DNA of 64,000 nt from positions 712,001 to 776,000 of the forward strand of contig NW_027478165.1 of the NCBI RefSeq assembly GCF_051020975.1. Direction: 5' to 3'. The notes under the pieces are model-generated. The model was given only the letters and a program-made list of their open reading frames with translations. It was not told the DNA's origin and did no database searches. This DNA comes from Osmia lignaria lignaria. Its lineage: Eukaryota; Arthropoda; Insecta; Hymenoptera; Megachilidae. Both the position numbers and the translations under genes were made by a program. This document shows positions 1-12,320 of this stretch, in pieces (positions within the stretch are counted from its first letter, which is position 1; each line of letters starts with the position of its first letter).

Positions 1-728
1 ACGAAGAGAGCTACGGCAAAATGTTAAGAGACCTTTTCTGTAGAGAATTAAGTTTCCTACTTTTCATGTTCTATGATATTTTTTGATCAGATGCGTAGTT
101 CTCGAGATATATCAAGATATTTAAAAGTTCCGAAGCCGCACCAACGTAATAGAGATACAGAAACACCGTGGCCCCTTTCTTTGAGATAACTCTACACTAT
201 TGCGAGCTGTAAATGCCACTTCCAGCTTAGCTGTGCAGAAGAAGAACAACAAGAAGAAGAAATATCTCGAAATATGTCCATCAGGACCCTTCCCTTGAGA
301 TAAATCTGCAAATATCTCGGAAACGAAATGAGCTATGGCAAAATGTTAAGAGAGCTTTTTTGTAGAGAATTATGTTTCCTACAATTTATGTTCTATGATA
401 TTTTTTGATCAGAAGAGTAGTTTTCGAGATATATCGAGATATGTAAAAGTTCCGAAGCCGCACCAACATAATAGAGATACAGAAACACCGTGGCCCCTTT
501 CTTTGAGATAACTCTGCACTATTGCGAGCTGCAAATGCCACTTCCAGCTTAGCTGTGCAGAGGAAGAACAACAAGAAGAAGAAATATCTCGAAATATGTC
601 CGTCAGGCCAGTTCCTTTGAGCTGAATCTGCAAATATCTCGGAAACGAAACGAGCTATGGCGAAATGTTGAGAGACGTTTTTTGTAGAGAATTATGTTTC
701 CTACAATTTATGTTCTATGATATTTTTT
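1..728 (+). repeat. Left-edge remnant: partial unit plus two units of an alpha-like HOR
   Basis: Bases 1-413 are identical by eye to 1611-2023, five units downstream, so the window opens inside another alpha-like copy. The match stops at 414. The unit at 407 then reads as A type (GATCAGAAG, with CGAG in the second 10-bp repeat), while its counterpart at 2017 reads as B type. The unit at 407 also carries the CCAGTTCC variant with GAGCTGAATC near its right end. Confidence 0.85.
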
Positions 729-3700
729 GATCAGAAGCGTAGTTTTCGAGATATATCGAGATACTTAAAAGTTCCGAAGCCGCACCAACATAATAGAGAT
801 ACAGAAACACCGTGGCCCCTTTCTTTGAGATAACTGTGCACTAGTGCGAGCCGCAAATGCCACTTCCAGCTTAGCTGTGCAGAAGAAGAACAACAAGAAG
901 AAGAAACATCTCGAAATATGTCCGTCAGGCCCCTTCCCTTGAGATAAATCTGCAAATATCTCGGAAACGAAGCGAGCTATGGCAAAATGTTAAGAGACCT
1001 TTTTTGTACAGAATTATGTTTCCTACTTTTTATGTTCTATGATATTTTTTGATCAGATGCGTAGTTCTCGAGATATATCAAGATATTTAAAAGTTCCGAA
1101 ACCGCACCAACATAATAGAGATACAGAAACACCGTGGCCCCTTTCTTTGAGATAACTCTGCACTAGTGCGAGCCGCAAATGCCACTTCCAGCTTAGCTGT
1201 GCAGAAGAAGAACAACAAGAAGCAGAAATATCTCGAAATATGTCCGTTAGGCCCCTTCCCTTGAGATAAATCTGCAAATATCTCGGAAACGAAGCGAGCT
1301 ATGGCAAAATGTTAAGAGACCTTTTTTGTAGAGAATTAAGTTTCCTACTTTTTATGTTCTATGATATTTTTTGATCAGATGCGTAGTTCTCGAGATATAT
1401 CAAGATATTTAAAAGTTCCGAAGCCGCACCAACATAATAGAGATACAGAAACACCGTGGCCCCTTTCTTTGAGATAACTCTGCACTATTGCGAGCTGTAA
1501 ATGCCACTTCCAGCTTAGCTGTGCAGAAGAGGAACAACAAGAAGAAGAAATATCTCGAAATATGTCCGTCAGGCCCCTGCCCTTGAGATATATCTGCAAA
1601 TATCTCGGAAACGAAGAGAGCTACGGCAAAATGTTAAGAGACCTTTTCTGTAGAGAATTAAGTTTCCTACTTTTCATGTTCTATGATATTTTTTGATCAG
1701 ATGCGTAGTTCTCGAGATATATCAAGATATTTAAAAGTTCCGAAGCCGCACCAACGTAATAGAGATACAGAAACACCGTGGCCCCTTTCTTTGAGATAAC
1801 TCTACACTATTGCGAGCTGTAAATGCCACTTCCAGCTTAGCTGTGCAGAAGAAGAACAACAAGAAGAAGAAATATCTCGAAATATGTCCATCAGGACCCT
1901 TCCCTTGAGATAAATCTGCAAATATCTCGGAAACGAAATGAGCTATGGCAAAATGTTAAGAGAGCTTTTTTGTAGAGAATTATGTTTCCTACAATTTATG
2001 TTCTATGATATTTTTTGATCAGATGCGTAGTTCTCGAGATATATCAAGATATTTAAAAGTTCCGAAACCGCACCAACGTAATAGAGATACAGAAACACCG
2101 TGGCCCCTTTCTTTGAGATAACTCTGCACTAGTGCGAGCCGCAAATGCCACTTCCAGCTTAGCTGTGCAGAAGAAGAACAACAAGAAGCAGAAATATCTC
2201 GAAATATGTCCGTTAGGCCCCTTCCCTTGTGATAAATCTGCAAATATCTCGGAAACGAAGCGAGCTATGGCAAAATGTTAAGAGACCTTTTTTGTAGAGA
2301 ATTAAGTTTCCTACTTTTTATGTTCTATGATATTTTTTGATCAGATGCGTAGTTCTCGAGATATATCAAGATATTTAAAAGTTCCGAAGCCGCACCAACA
2401 TAATAGAGATACAGAAACACCGTGGCCCCTTTCTTTGAGATAACTCTGCACTATTGCGAGCTGTAAATGCCACTTCCAGCTTAGCTGTGCAGAAGAAGAA
2501 CAACAAGAAGAAGAAATATCTCGAAATATGTCCGTCAGGCCCCTGCCCTTGAGATATATCTGCAAATATCTCGGAAACGAAGCGAGCTATGGCAAAATGT
2601 TAAGCGACCTTTTTTGTAGAGAATTATGTTTCCTACAATTTATGTTCTATGATATTTTTTGATCAGACGCGTAGTTTTCGAGATATATCGAGATATTTAA
2701 AAGTTCCGAAGCCGCACCAACATAATAGAGATACAGAAACACCGTGGCCCCTTTCTTTGAGATAACTCTGCACTAGTGCGAGGCGCAAATGCCGCTTCCA
2801 GCTTAGCTGTGCAGAAGAAGAACAACAAGAAGAAGAAATATCTCGAAATATGTCCGTCAGGCCCCTTCCCTCGAGATAAATCTGCAAATATCTCCGAAAC
2901 GAAGCGAGCTATGGCAAAATATTAAGAGACCTTTTTTGTAGAGAATTAAGTTTCCTACTTTTTATGTTCTATGATATTTTTTGATCGGATGCGTAGTTCT
3001 CGAGATATATCAAGATATTTAAAAGTTCCGAAGCCGCACCAACATAATAGAGATACAGAAACACCGTGGCCCCTTTCTTTGAGATAACTCTGCACTAGTG
3101 CGAGCCGCAAATGCCACTTCCAGCTTAGCTGTGCAGAAGAAGAACAACAAGAAGAAGAAATATCTCGAAATATGTCCGGCAGGCCCCTTCCCTTGAGATA
3201 AATCTGGAAATATCTCGGAAACGAAGAGAGCTATGGCAAAATGTTAAGAGACCTTTTTTGTAGAGAATGAAGTTTTCTACAATTTATGTTCTATGATATT
3301 TTTTGATCAGAAGCGTAGTTTTCGAGATATATCGAGATATTTAAAAGATCCGAAGCCGCACCAACATAATAGAGATACAGAAACACCGTGGCCCCTTTCT
3401 TTGAGATAACTCTGCACTAGTGCGAGGCGCAAATGCCGCTTCCAGCTTAGCTGTGCAGAAGAAGAACAACAAGAAGAAGAAATATCTCGAAATATGTCCG
3501 TCAGGCCCCTTCCCTCGAGATAAATCTGCAAATAAATCGGAAACGAAGCGAGCTATGGCAAAATATTAAGAGACCTTTTTTGTAGAGAATTAAGTTTCCT
3601 ACTTTTTATGTTCTATGATATTTTTTGATCGGATGCGTAGTTCTCGAGATATATCAAGATATTTAAAAGTTCCGAAGCCGCACCAACATAATAGAGATAC

Positions 3701-3948
3701 AGAAACACCGTGGCCCCTTTCTTTGAGATAACTCTGCACTAGTGCGAGCCGCAAATGCCACTTCCAGCTTAGCTGTGCAGAAGAAGAACAACAAGAAGAA
3801 GAAATATCTCGAAATATGTCCGTCAGGCCAGTTCCTTTGAGCTGAATCTGCAAATATCTCGGAAACGAAGCGAGCTATGGCAAAATGTTAAGAGACGTTT
3901 TTTGTAGAGAATTATGTTTCCTACAATTTATGTTCTATGATATTTTTT
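729..3948 (+). repeat. Alpha HOR copy 1, 10 units (3220 bp)
   Basis: Ten units in a fixed order. Markers include AAACATCTCG in unit 1, AGCAGAAAT with CGTTAGG in units 2 and 5, CTCTACACT in unit 4, GATCAGACGCG with CTCCGAAAC in unit 7, GTCCGGCAGG with TCTGGAAAT in unit 8, AAAGATCCG in unit 9, and GATCGG with CCAGTTCC in unit 10. Units 1-7 match the next copy except for two private differences that I saw, both in unit 5 (CAACGTAAT and CTTGTGATA). Unit 9 has a private AAATAAATCGG. Confidence 0.92.
1160..1169. repeat. 10-bp palindrome specific to the G haplotype
   Basis: GCACTAGTGC is a perfect palindrome containing a SpeI site. It exists only in units of the G haplotype (ACTAGTGCGAG then CCGC or GCGC). 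The other haplotype reads ACTATTGCGAGCTG and has no palindrome. Exemplar shown; other copies occur at the same unit position, for example in the units at 729, 3949, 57400 and 63519. Confidence 0.85.
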
Positions 3949-6524
3949 GATCAGAAGCGTAGTTTTCGAGATATATCGAGATACTTAAAAGTTCCGAAGC
4001 CGCACCAACATAATAGAGATACAGAAACACCGTGGCCCCTTTCTTTGAGATAACTGTGCACTAGTGCGAGCCGCAAATGCCACTTCCAGCTTAGCTGTGC
4101 AGAAGAAGAACAACAAGAAGAAGAAACATCTCGAAATATGTCCGTCAGGCCCCTTCCCTTGAGATAAATCTGCAAATATCTCGGAAACGAAGCGAGCTAT
4201 GGCAAAATGTTAAGAGACCTTTTTTGTACAGAATTATGTTTCCTACTTTTTATGTTCTATGATATTTTTTGATCAGATGCGTAGTTCTCGAGATATATCA
4301 AGATATTTAAAAGTTCCGAAACCGCACCAACATAATAGAGATACAGAAACACCGTGGCCCCTTTCTTTGAGATAACTCTGCACTAGTGCGAGCCGCAAAT
4401 GCCACTTCCAGCTTAGCTGTGCAGAAGAAGAACAACAAGAAGCAGAAATATCTCGAAATATGTCCGTTAGGCCCCTTCCCTTGAGATAAATCTGCAAATA
4501 TCTCGGAAACGAAGCGAGCTATGGCAAAATGTTAAGAGACCTTTTTTGTAGAGAATTAAGTTTCCTACTTTTTATGTTCTATGATATTTTTTGATCAGAT
4601 GCGTAGTTCTCGAGATATATCAAGATATTTAAAAGTTCCGAAGCCGCACCAACATAATAGAGATACAGAAACACCGTGGCCCCTTTCTTTGAGATAACTC
4701 TGCACTATTGCGAGCTGTAAATGCCACTTCCAGCTTAGCTGTGCAGAAGAGGAACAACAAGAAGAAGAAATATCTCGAAATATGTCCGTCAGGCCCCTGC
4801 CCTTGAGATATATCTGCAAATATCTCGGAAACGAAGAGAGCTACGGCAAAATGTTAAGAGACCTTTTCTGTAGAGAATTAAGTTTCCTACTTTTCATGTT
4901 CTATGATATTTTTTGATCAGATGCGTAGTTCTCGAGATATATCAAGATATTTAAAAGTTCCGAAGCCGCACCAACGTAATAGAGATACAGAAACACCGTG
5001 GCCCCTTTCTTTGAGATAACTCTACACTATTGCGAGCTGTAAATGCCACTTCCAGCTTAGCTGTGCAGAAGAAGAACAACAAGAAGAAGAAATATCTCGA
5101 AATATGTCCATCAGGACCCTTCCCTTGAGATAAATCTGCAAATATCTCGGAAACGAAATGAGCTATGGCAAAATGTTAAGAGAGCTTTTTTGTAGAGAAT
5201 TATGTTTCCTACAATTTATGTTCTATGATATTTTTTGATCAGATGCGTAGTTCTCGAGATATATCAAGATATTTAAAAGTTCCGAAACCGCACCAACATA
5301 ATAGAGATACAGAAACACCGTGGCCCCTTTCTTTGAGATAACTCTGCACTAGTGCGAGCCGCAAATGCCACTTCCAGCTTAGCTGTGCAGAAGAAGAACA
5401 ACAAGAAGCAGAAATATCTCGAAATATGTCCGTTAGGCCCCTTCCCTTGAGATAAATCTGCAAATATCTCGGAAACGAAGCGAGCTATGGCAAAATGTTA
5501 AGAGACCTTTTTTGTAGAGAATTAAGTTTCCTACTTTTTATGTTCTATGATATTTTTTGATCAGATGCGTAGTTCTCGAGATATATCAAGATATTTAAAA
5601 GTTCCGAAGCCGCACCAACATAATAGAGATACAGAAACACCGTGGCCCCTTTCTTTGAGATAACTCTGCACTATTGCGAGCTGTAAATGCCACTTCCAGC
5701 TTAGCTGTGCAGAAGAAGAACAACAAGAAGAAGAAATATCTCGAAATATGTCCGTCAGGCCCCTGCCCTTGAGATATATCTGCAAATATCTCGGAAACGA
5801 AGCGAGCTATGGCAAAATGTTAAGCGACCTTTTTTGTAGAGAATTATGTTTCCTACAATTTATGTTCTATGATATTTTTTGATCAGACGCGTAGTTTTCG
5901 AGATATATCGAGATATTTAAAAGTTCCGAAGCCGCACCAACATAATAGAGATACAGAAACACCGTGGCCCCTTTCTTTGAGATAACTCTGCACTAGTGCG
6001 AGGCGCAAATGCCGCTTCCAGCTTAGCTGTGCAGAAGAAGAACAACAAGAAGAAGAAATATCTCGAAATATGTCCGTCAGGCCCCTTCCCTCGAGATAAA
6101 TCTGCAAATATCTCCGAAACGAAGCGAGCTATGGCAAAATATTAAGAGACCTTTTTTGTAGAGAATTAAGTTTCCTACTTTTTATGTTCTATGATATTTT
6201 TTGATCGGATGCGTAGTTCTCGAGATATATCAAGATATTTAAAAGTTCCGAAGCCGCACCAACATAATAGAGATACAGAAACACCGTGGCCCCTTTCTTT
6301 GAGATAACTCTGCACTAGTGCGAGCCGCAAATGCCACTTCCAGCTTAGCTGTGCAGAAGAAGAACAACAAGAAGAAGAAATATCTCGAAATATGTCCGTC
6401 AGGCCAGTTCCTTTGAGCTGAATCTGCAAATATCTCGGAAACGAAGCGAGCTATGGCAAAATGTTAAGAGACGTTTTTTGTAGAGAATTATGTTTCCTAC
6501 AATTTATGTTCTATGATATTTTTT
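3949..6524 (+). repeat. Alpha HOR copy 2, 8 units (2576 bp)
   Basis: Same order as copy 1 but without units 8 and 9. Unit 7 (5881) is followed directly by a GATCGG unit carrying CCAGTTCC (6203). The structure fits loss of two units (644 bp) by exchange between the similar units 8 and 10 of the longer form, somewhere before GTCCG, or the reverse gain. Confidence 0.92.
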
Positions 6525-9100
6525 GATCAGAAGCGTAGTTTTCGAGATATATCGAGATACTTAAAAGTTCCGAAGCCGCACCAACATAATAGAGATACAG
6601 AAACACCGTGGCCCCTTTCTTTGAGATAACTGTGCACTAGTGCGAGCCGCAAATGCCACTTCCAGCTTAGCTGTGCAGAAGAAGAACAACAAGAAGAAGA
6701 AACATCTCGAAATATGTCCGTCAGGCCCCTTCCCTTGAGATAAATCTGCAAATATCTCGGAAACGAAGCGAGCTATGGCAAAATGTTAAGAGACCTTTTT
6801 TGTACAGAATTATGTTTCCTACTTTTTATGTTCTATGATATTTTTTGATCAGATGCGTAGTTCTCGAGATATATCAAGATATTTAAAAGTTCCGAAACCG
6901 CACCAACATAATAGAGATACAGAAACACCGTGGCCCCTTTCTTTGAGATAACTCTGCACTAGTGCGAGCCGCAAATGCCACTTCCAGCTTAGCTGTGCAG
7001 AAGAAGAACAACAAGAAGCAGAAATATCTCGAAATATGTCCGTTAGGCCCCTTCCCTTGAGATAAATCTGCAAATATCTCGGAAACGAAGCGAGCTATGG
7101 CAAAATGTTAAGAGACCTTTTTTGTAGAGAATTAAGTTTCCTACTTTTTATGTTCTATGATATTTTTTGATCAGATGCGTAGTTCTCGAGATATATCAAG
7201 ATATTTAAAAGTTCCGAAGCCGCACCAACATAATAGAGATACAGAAACACCGTGGCCCCTTTCTTTGAGATAACTCTGCACTATTGCGAGCTGTAAATGC
7301 CACTTCCAGCTTAGCTGTGCAGAAGAGGAACAACAAGAAGAAGAAATATCTCGAAATATGTCCGTCAGGCCCCTGCCCTTGAGATATATCTGCAAATATC
7401 TCGGAAACGAAGAGAGCTACGGCAAAATGTTAAGAGACCTTTTCTGTAGAGAATTAAGTTTCCTACTTTTCATGTTCTATGATATTTTTTGATCAGATGC
7501 GTAGTTCTCGAGATATATCAAGATATTTAAAAGTTCCGAAGCCGCACCAACGTAATAGAGATACAGAAACACCGTGGCCCCTTTCTTTGAGATAACTCTA
7601 CACTATTGCGAGCTGTAAATGCCACTTCCAGCTTAGCTGTGCAGAAGAAGAACAACAAGAAGAAGAAATATCTCGAAATATGTCCATCAGGACCCTTCCC
7701 TTGAGATAAATCTGCAAATATCTCGGAAACGAAATGAGCTATGGCAAAATGTTAAGAGAGCTTTTTTGTAGAGAATTATGTTTCCTACAATTTATGTTCT
7801 ATGATATTTTTTGATCAGATGCGTAGTTCTCGAGATATATCAAGATATTTAAAAGTTCCGAAACCGCACCAACATAATAGAGATACAGAAACACCGTGGC
7901 CCCTTTCTTTGAGATAACTCTGCACTAGTGCGAGCCGCAAATGCCACTTCCAGCTTAGCTGTGCAGAAGAAGAACAACAAGAAGCAGAAATATCTCGAAA
8001 TATGTCCGTTAGGCCCCTTCCCTTGAGATAAATCTGCAAATATCTCGGAAACGAAGCGAGCTATGGCAAAATGTTAAGAGACCTTTTTTGTAGAGAATTA
8101 AGTTTCCTACTTTTTATGTTCTATGATATTTTTTGATCAGATGCGTAGTTCTCGAGATATATCAAGATATTTAAAAGTTCCGAAGCCGCACCAACATAAT
8201 AGAGATACAGAAACACCGTGGCCCCTTTCTTTGAGATAACTCTGCACTATTGCGAGCTGTAAATGCCACTTCCAGCTTAGCTGTGCAGAAGAAGAACAAC
8301 AAGAAGAAGAAATATCTCGAAATATGTCCGTCAGGCCCCTGCCCTTGAGATATATCTGCAAATATCTCGGAAACGAAGCGAGCTATGGCAAAATGTTAAG
8401 CGACCTTTTTTGTAGAGAATTATGTTTCCTACAATTTATGTTCTATGATATTTTTTGATCAGACGCGTAGTTTTCGAGATATATCGAGATATTTAAAAGT
8501 TCCGAAGCCGCACCAACATAATAGAGATACAGAAACACCGTGGCCCCTTTCTTTGAGATAACTCTGCACTAGTGCGAGGCGCAAATGCCGCTTCCAGCTT
8601 AGCTGTGCAGAAGAAGAACAACAAGAAGAAGAAATATCTCGAAATATGTCCGTCAGGCCCCTTCCCTCGAGATAAATCTGCAAATATCTCCGAAACGAAG
8701 CGAGCTATGGCAAAATATTAAGAGACCTTTTTTGTAGAGAATTAAGTTTCCTACTTTTTATGTTCTATGATATTTTTTGATCGGATGCGTAGTTCTCGAG
8801 ATATATCAAGATATTTAAAAGTTCCGAAGCCGCACCAACATAATAGAGATACAGAAACACCGTGGCCCCTTTCTTTGAGATAACTCTGCACTAGTGCGAG
8901 CCGCAAATGCCACTTCCAGCTTAGCTGTGCAGAAGAAGAACAACAAGAAGAAGAAATATCTCGAAATATGTCCGTCAGGCCAGTTCCTTTGAGCTGAATC
9001 TGCAAATATCTCGGAAACGAAGCGAGCTATGGCAAAATGTTAAGAGACGTTTTTTGTAGAGAATTATGTTTCCTACAATTTATGTTCTATGATATTTTTT
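6525..9100 (+). repeat. Alpha HOR copy 3, 8 units (2576 bp)
   Basis: Repeats copy 2 with no difference that I noticed. Unit markers appear at the same offsets, for example AAACATCTCG near 6700 and CTCTACACT near 7595. Confidence 0.92.
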
Positions 9101-12100
9101 GATCAGAAGCGTAGTTTTCGAGATATATCGAGATACTTAAAAGTTCCGAAGCCGCACCAACATAATAGAGATACAGAAACACCGTGGCCCCTTTCTTTGA
9201 GATAACTGTGCACTAGTGCGAGCCGCAAATGCCACTTCCAGCTTAGCTGTGCAGAAGAAGAACAACAAGAAGAAGAAACATCTCGAAATATGTCCGTCAG
9301 GCCCCTTCCCTTGAGATAAATCTGCAAATATCTCGGAAACGAAGCGAGCTATGGCAAAATGTTAAGAGACCTTTTTTGTACAGAATTATGTTTCCTACTT
9401 TTTATGTTCTATGATATTTTTTGATCAGATGCGTAGTTCTCGAGATATATCAAGATATTTAAAAGTTCCGAAACCGCACCAACATAATAGAGATACAGAA
9501 ACACCGTGGCCCCTTTCTTTGAGATAACTCTGCACTAGTGCGAGCCGCAAATGCCACTTCCAGCTTAGCTGTGCAGAAGAAGAACAACAAGAAGCAGAAA
9601 TATCTCGAAATATGTCCGTTAGGCCCCTTCCCTTGAGATAAATCTGCAAATATCTCGGAAACGAAGCGAGCTATGGCAAAATGTTAAGAGACCTTTTTTG
9701 TAGAGAATTAAGTTTCCTACTTTTTATGTTCTATGATATTTTTTGATCAGATGCGTAGTTCTCGAGATATATCAAGATATTTAAAAGTTCCGAAGCCGCA
9801 CCAACATAATAGAGATACAGAAACACCGTGGCCCCTTTCTTTGAGATAACTCTGCACTATTGCGAGCTGTAAATGCCACTTCCAGCTTAGCTGTGCAGAA
9901 GAGGAACAACAAGAAGAAGAAATATCTCGAAATATGTCCGTCAGGCCCCTGCCCTTGAGATATATCTGCAAATATCTCGGAAACGAAGAGAGCTACGGCA
10001 AAATGTTAAGAGACCTTTTCTGTAGAGAATTAAGTTTCCTACTTTTCATGTTCTATGATATTTTTTGATCAGATGCGTAGTTCTCGAGATATATCAAGAT
10101 ATTTAAAAGTTCCGAAGCCGCACCAACGTAATAGAGATACAGAAACACCGTGGCCCCTTTCTTTGAGATAACTCTACACTATTGCGAGCTGTAAATGCCA
10201 CTTCCAGCTTAGCTGTGCAGAAGAAGAACAACAAGAAGAAGAAATATCTCGAAATATGTCCATCAGGACCCTTCCCTTGAGATAAATCTGCAAATATCTC
10301 GGAAACGAAATGAGCTATGGCAAAATGTTAAGAGAGCTTTTTTGTAGAGAATTATGTTTCCTACAATTTATGTTCTATGATATTTTTTGATCAGATGCGT
10401 AGTTCTCGAGATATATCAAGATATTTAAAAGTTCCGAAACCGCACCAACATAATAGAGATACAGAAACACCGTGGCCCCTTTCTTTGAGATAACTCTGCA
10501 CTAGTGCGAGCCGCAAATGCCACTTCCAGCTTAGCTGTGCAGAAGAAGAACAACAAGAAGCAGAAATATCTCGAAATATGTCCGTTAGGCCCCTTCCCTT
10601 GAGATAAATCTGCAAATATCTCGGAAACGAAGCGAGCTATGGCAAAATGTTAAGAGACCTTTTTTGTAGAGAATTAAGTTTCCTACTTTTTATGTTCTAT
10701 GATATTTTTTGATCAGATGCGTAGTTCTCGAGATATATCAAGATATTTAAAAGTTCCGAAGCCGCACCAACATAATAGAGATACAGAAACACCGTGGCCC
10801 CTTTCTTTGAGATAACTCTGCACTATTGCGAGCTGTAAATGCCACTTCCAGCTTAGCTGTGCAGAAGAAGAACAACAAGAAGTAGAAATATCTCGAAATA
10901 TGTCCGTCAGGCCCCTGCCCTTGAGATATATCTGCAAATATCTCGGAAACGAAGCGAGCTATGGCAAAATGTTAAGCGACCTTTTTTGTAGAGAATTATG
11001 TTTCCTACAATTTATGTTCTATGATATTTTTTGATCAGACGCGTAGTTTTCGAGATATATCGAGATATTTAAAAGTTCCGAAGCCGCACCAACATAATAG
11101 AGATACAGAAACACCGTGGCCCCTTTCTTTGAGATAACTCTGCACTAGTGCGAGGCGCAAATGCCGCTTCCAGCTTAGCTGTGCAGAAGAAGAACAACAA
11201 GAAGAAGAAATATCTCGAAATATGTCCGTCAGGCCCCTTCCCTCGAGATAAATCTGCAAATATCTCCGAAACGAAGCGAGCTATGGCAAAATATTAAGAG
11301 ACCTTTTTTGTAGAGAATTAAGTTTCCTACTTTTTATGTTCTATGATATTTTTTGATCGGATGCGTAGTTCTCGAGATATATCAAGATATTTAAAAGTTC
11401 CGAAGCCGCACCAACATAATAGAGATACAGAAACACCGTGGCCCCTTTCTTTGAGATAACTCTGCACTAGTGCGAGCCGCAAATGCCACTTCCAGCTTAG
11501 CTGTGCAGAAGAAGAACAACAAGAAGAAGAAATATCTCGAAATATGTCCGGCAGGCCCCTTCCCTTGAGATAAATCTGGAAATATCTCGGAAACGAAGAG
11601 AGCTATGGCAAAATGTTAAGAGACCTTTTTTGTAGAGAATGAAGTTTTCTACAATTTATGTTCTATGATATTTTTTGATCAGAAGCGTAGTTTTCGAGAT
11701 ATATCGAGATATTTAAAAGATCCGAAGCCGCACCAACATAATAGAGATACAGAAACACCGTGGCCCCTTTCTTTGAGATAACTCTGCACTAGTGCGAGGC
11801 GCAAATGCCGCTTCCAGCTTAGCTGTGCAGAAGAAGAACAACAAGAAGAAGAAATATCTCGAAATATGTCCGTCAGGCCCCTTCCCTCGAGATAAATCTG
11901 CAAATATCTCGGAAACGAAGCGAGCTATGGCAAAATATTAAGAGACCTTTTTTGTAGAGAATTAAGTTTCCTACTTTTTATGTTCTATGATATTTTTTGA
12001 TCGGATGCGTAGTTCTCGAGATATATCAAGATATTTAAAAGTTCCGAAGCCGCACCAACATAATAGAGATACAGAAACACCGTGGCCCCTTTCTTTGAGA

Positions 12101-12320
12101 TAACTCTGCACTAGTGCGAGCCGCAAATGCCACTTCCAGCTTAGCTGTGCAGAAGAAGAACAACAAGAAGAAGAAATATCTCGAAATATGTCCGTCAGGC
12201 CAGTTCCTTTGAGCTGAATCTGCAAATATCTCGGAAACGAAGCGAGCTATGGCAAAATGTTAAGAGACGTTTTTTGTAGAGAATTATGTTTCCTACAATT
12301 TATGTTCTATGATATTTTTT
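9101..12320 (+). repeat. Alpha HOR copy 4, 10 units (3220 bp)
   Basis: The longer form again: units 8 and 9 (11355 and 11677) are present between the CTCCGAAAC unit and the CCAGTTCC unit. One private change is AGAAGTAGAAA in unit 6 (near 10880). Unit 9 here has the usual AAATATCTCGG where copy 1 has AAATAAATCGG. Confidence 0.9.
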
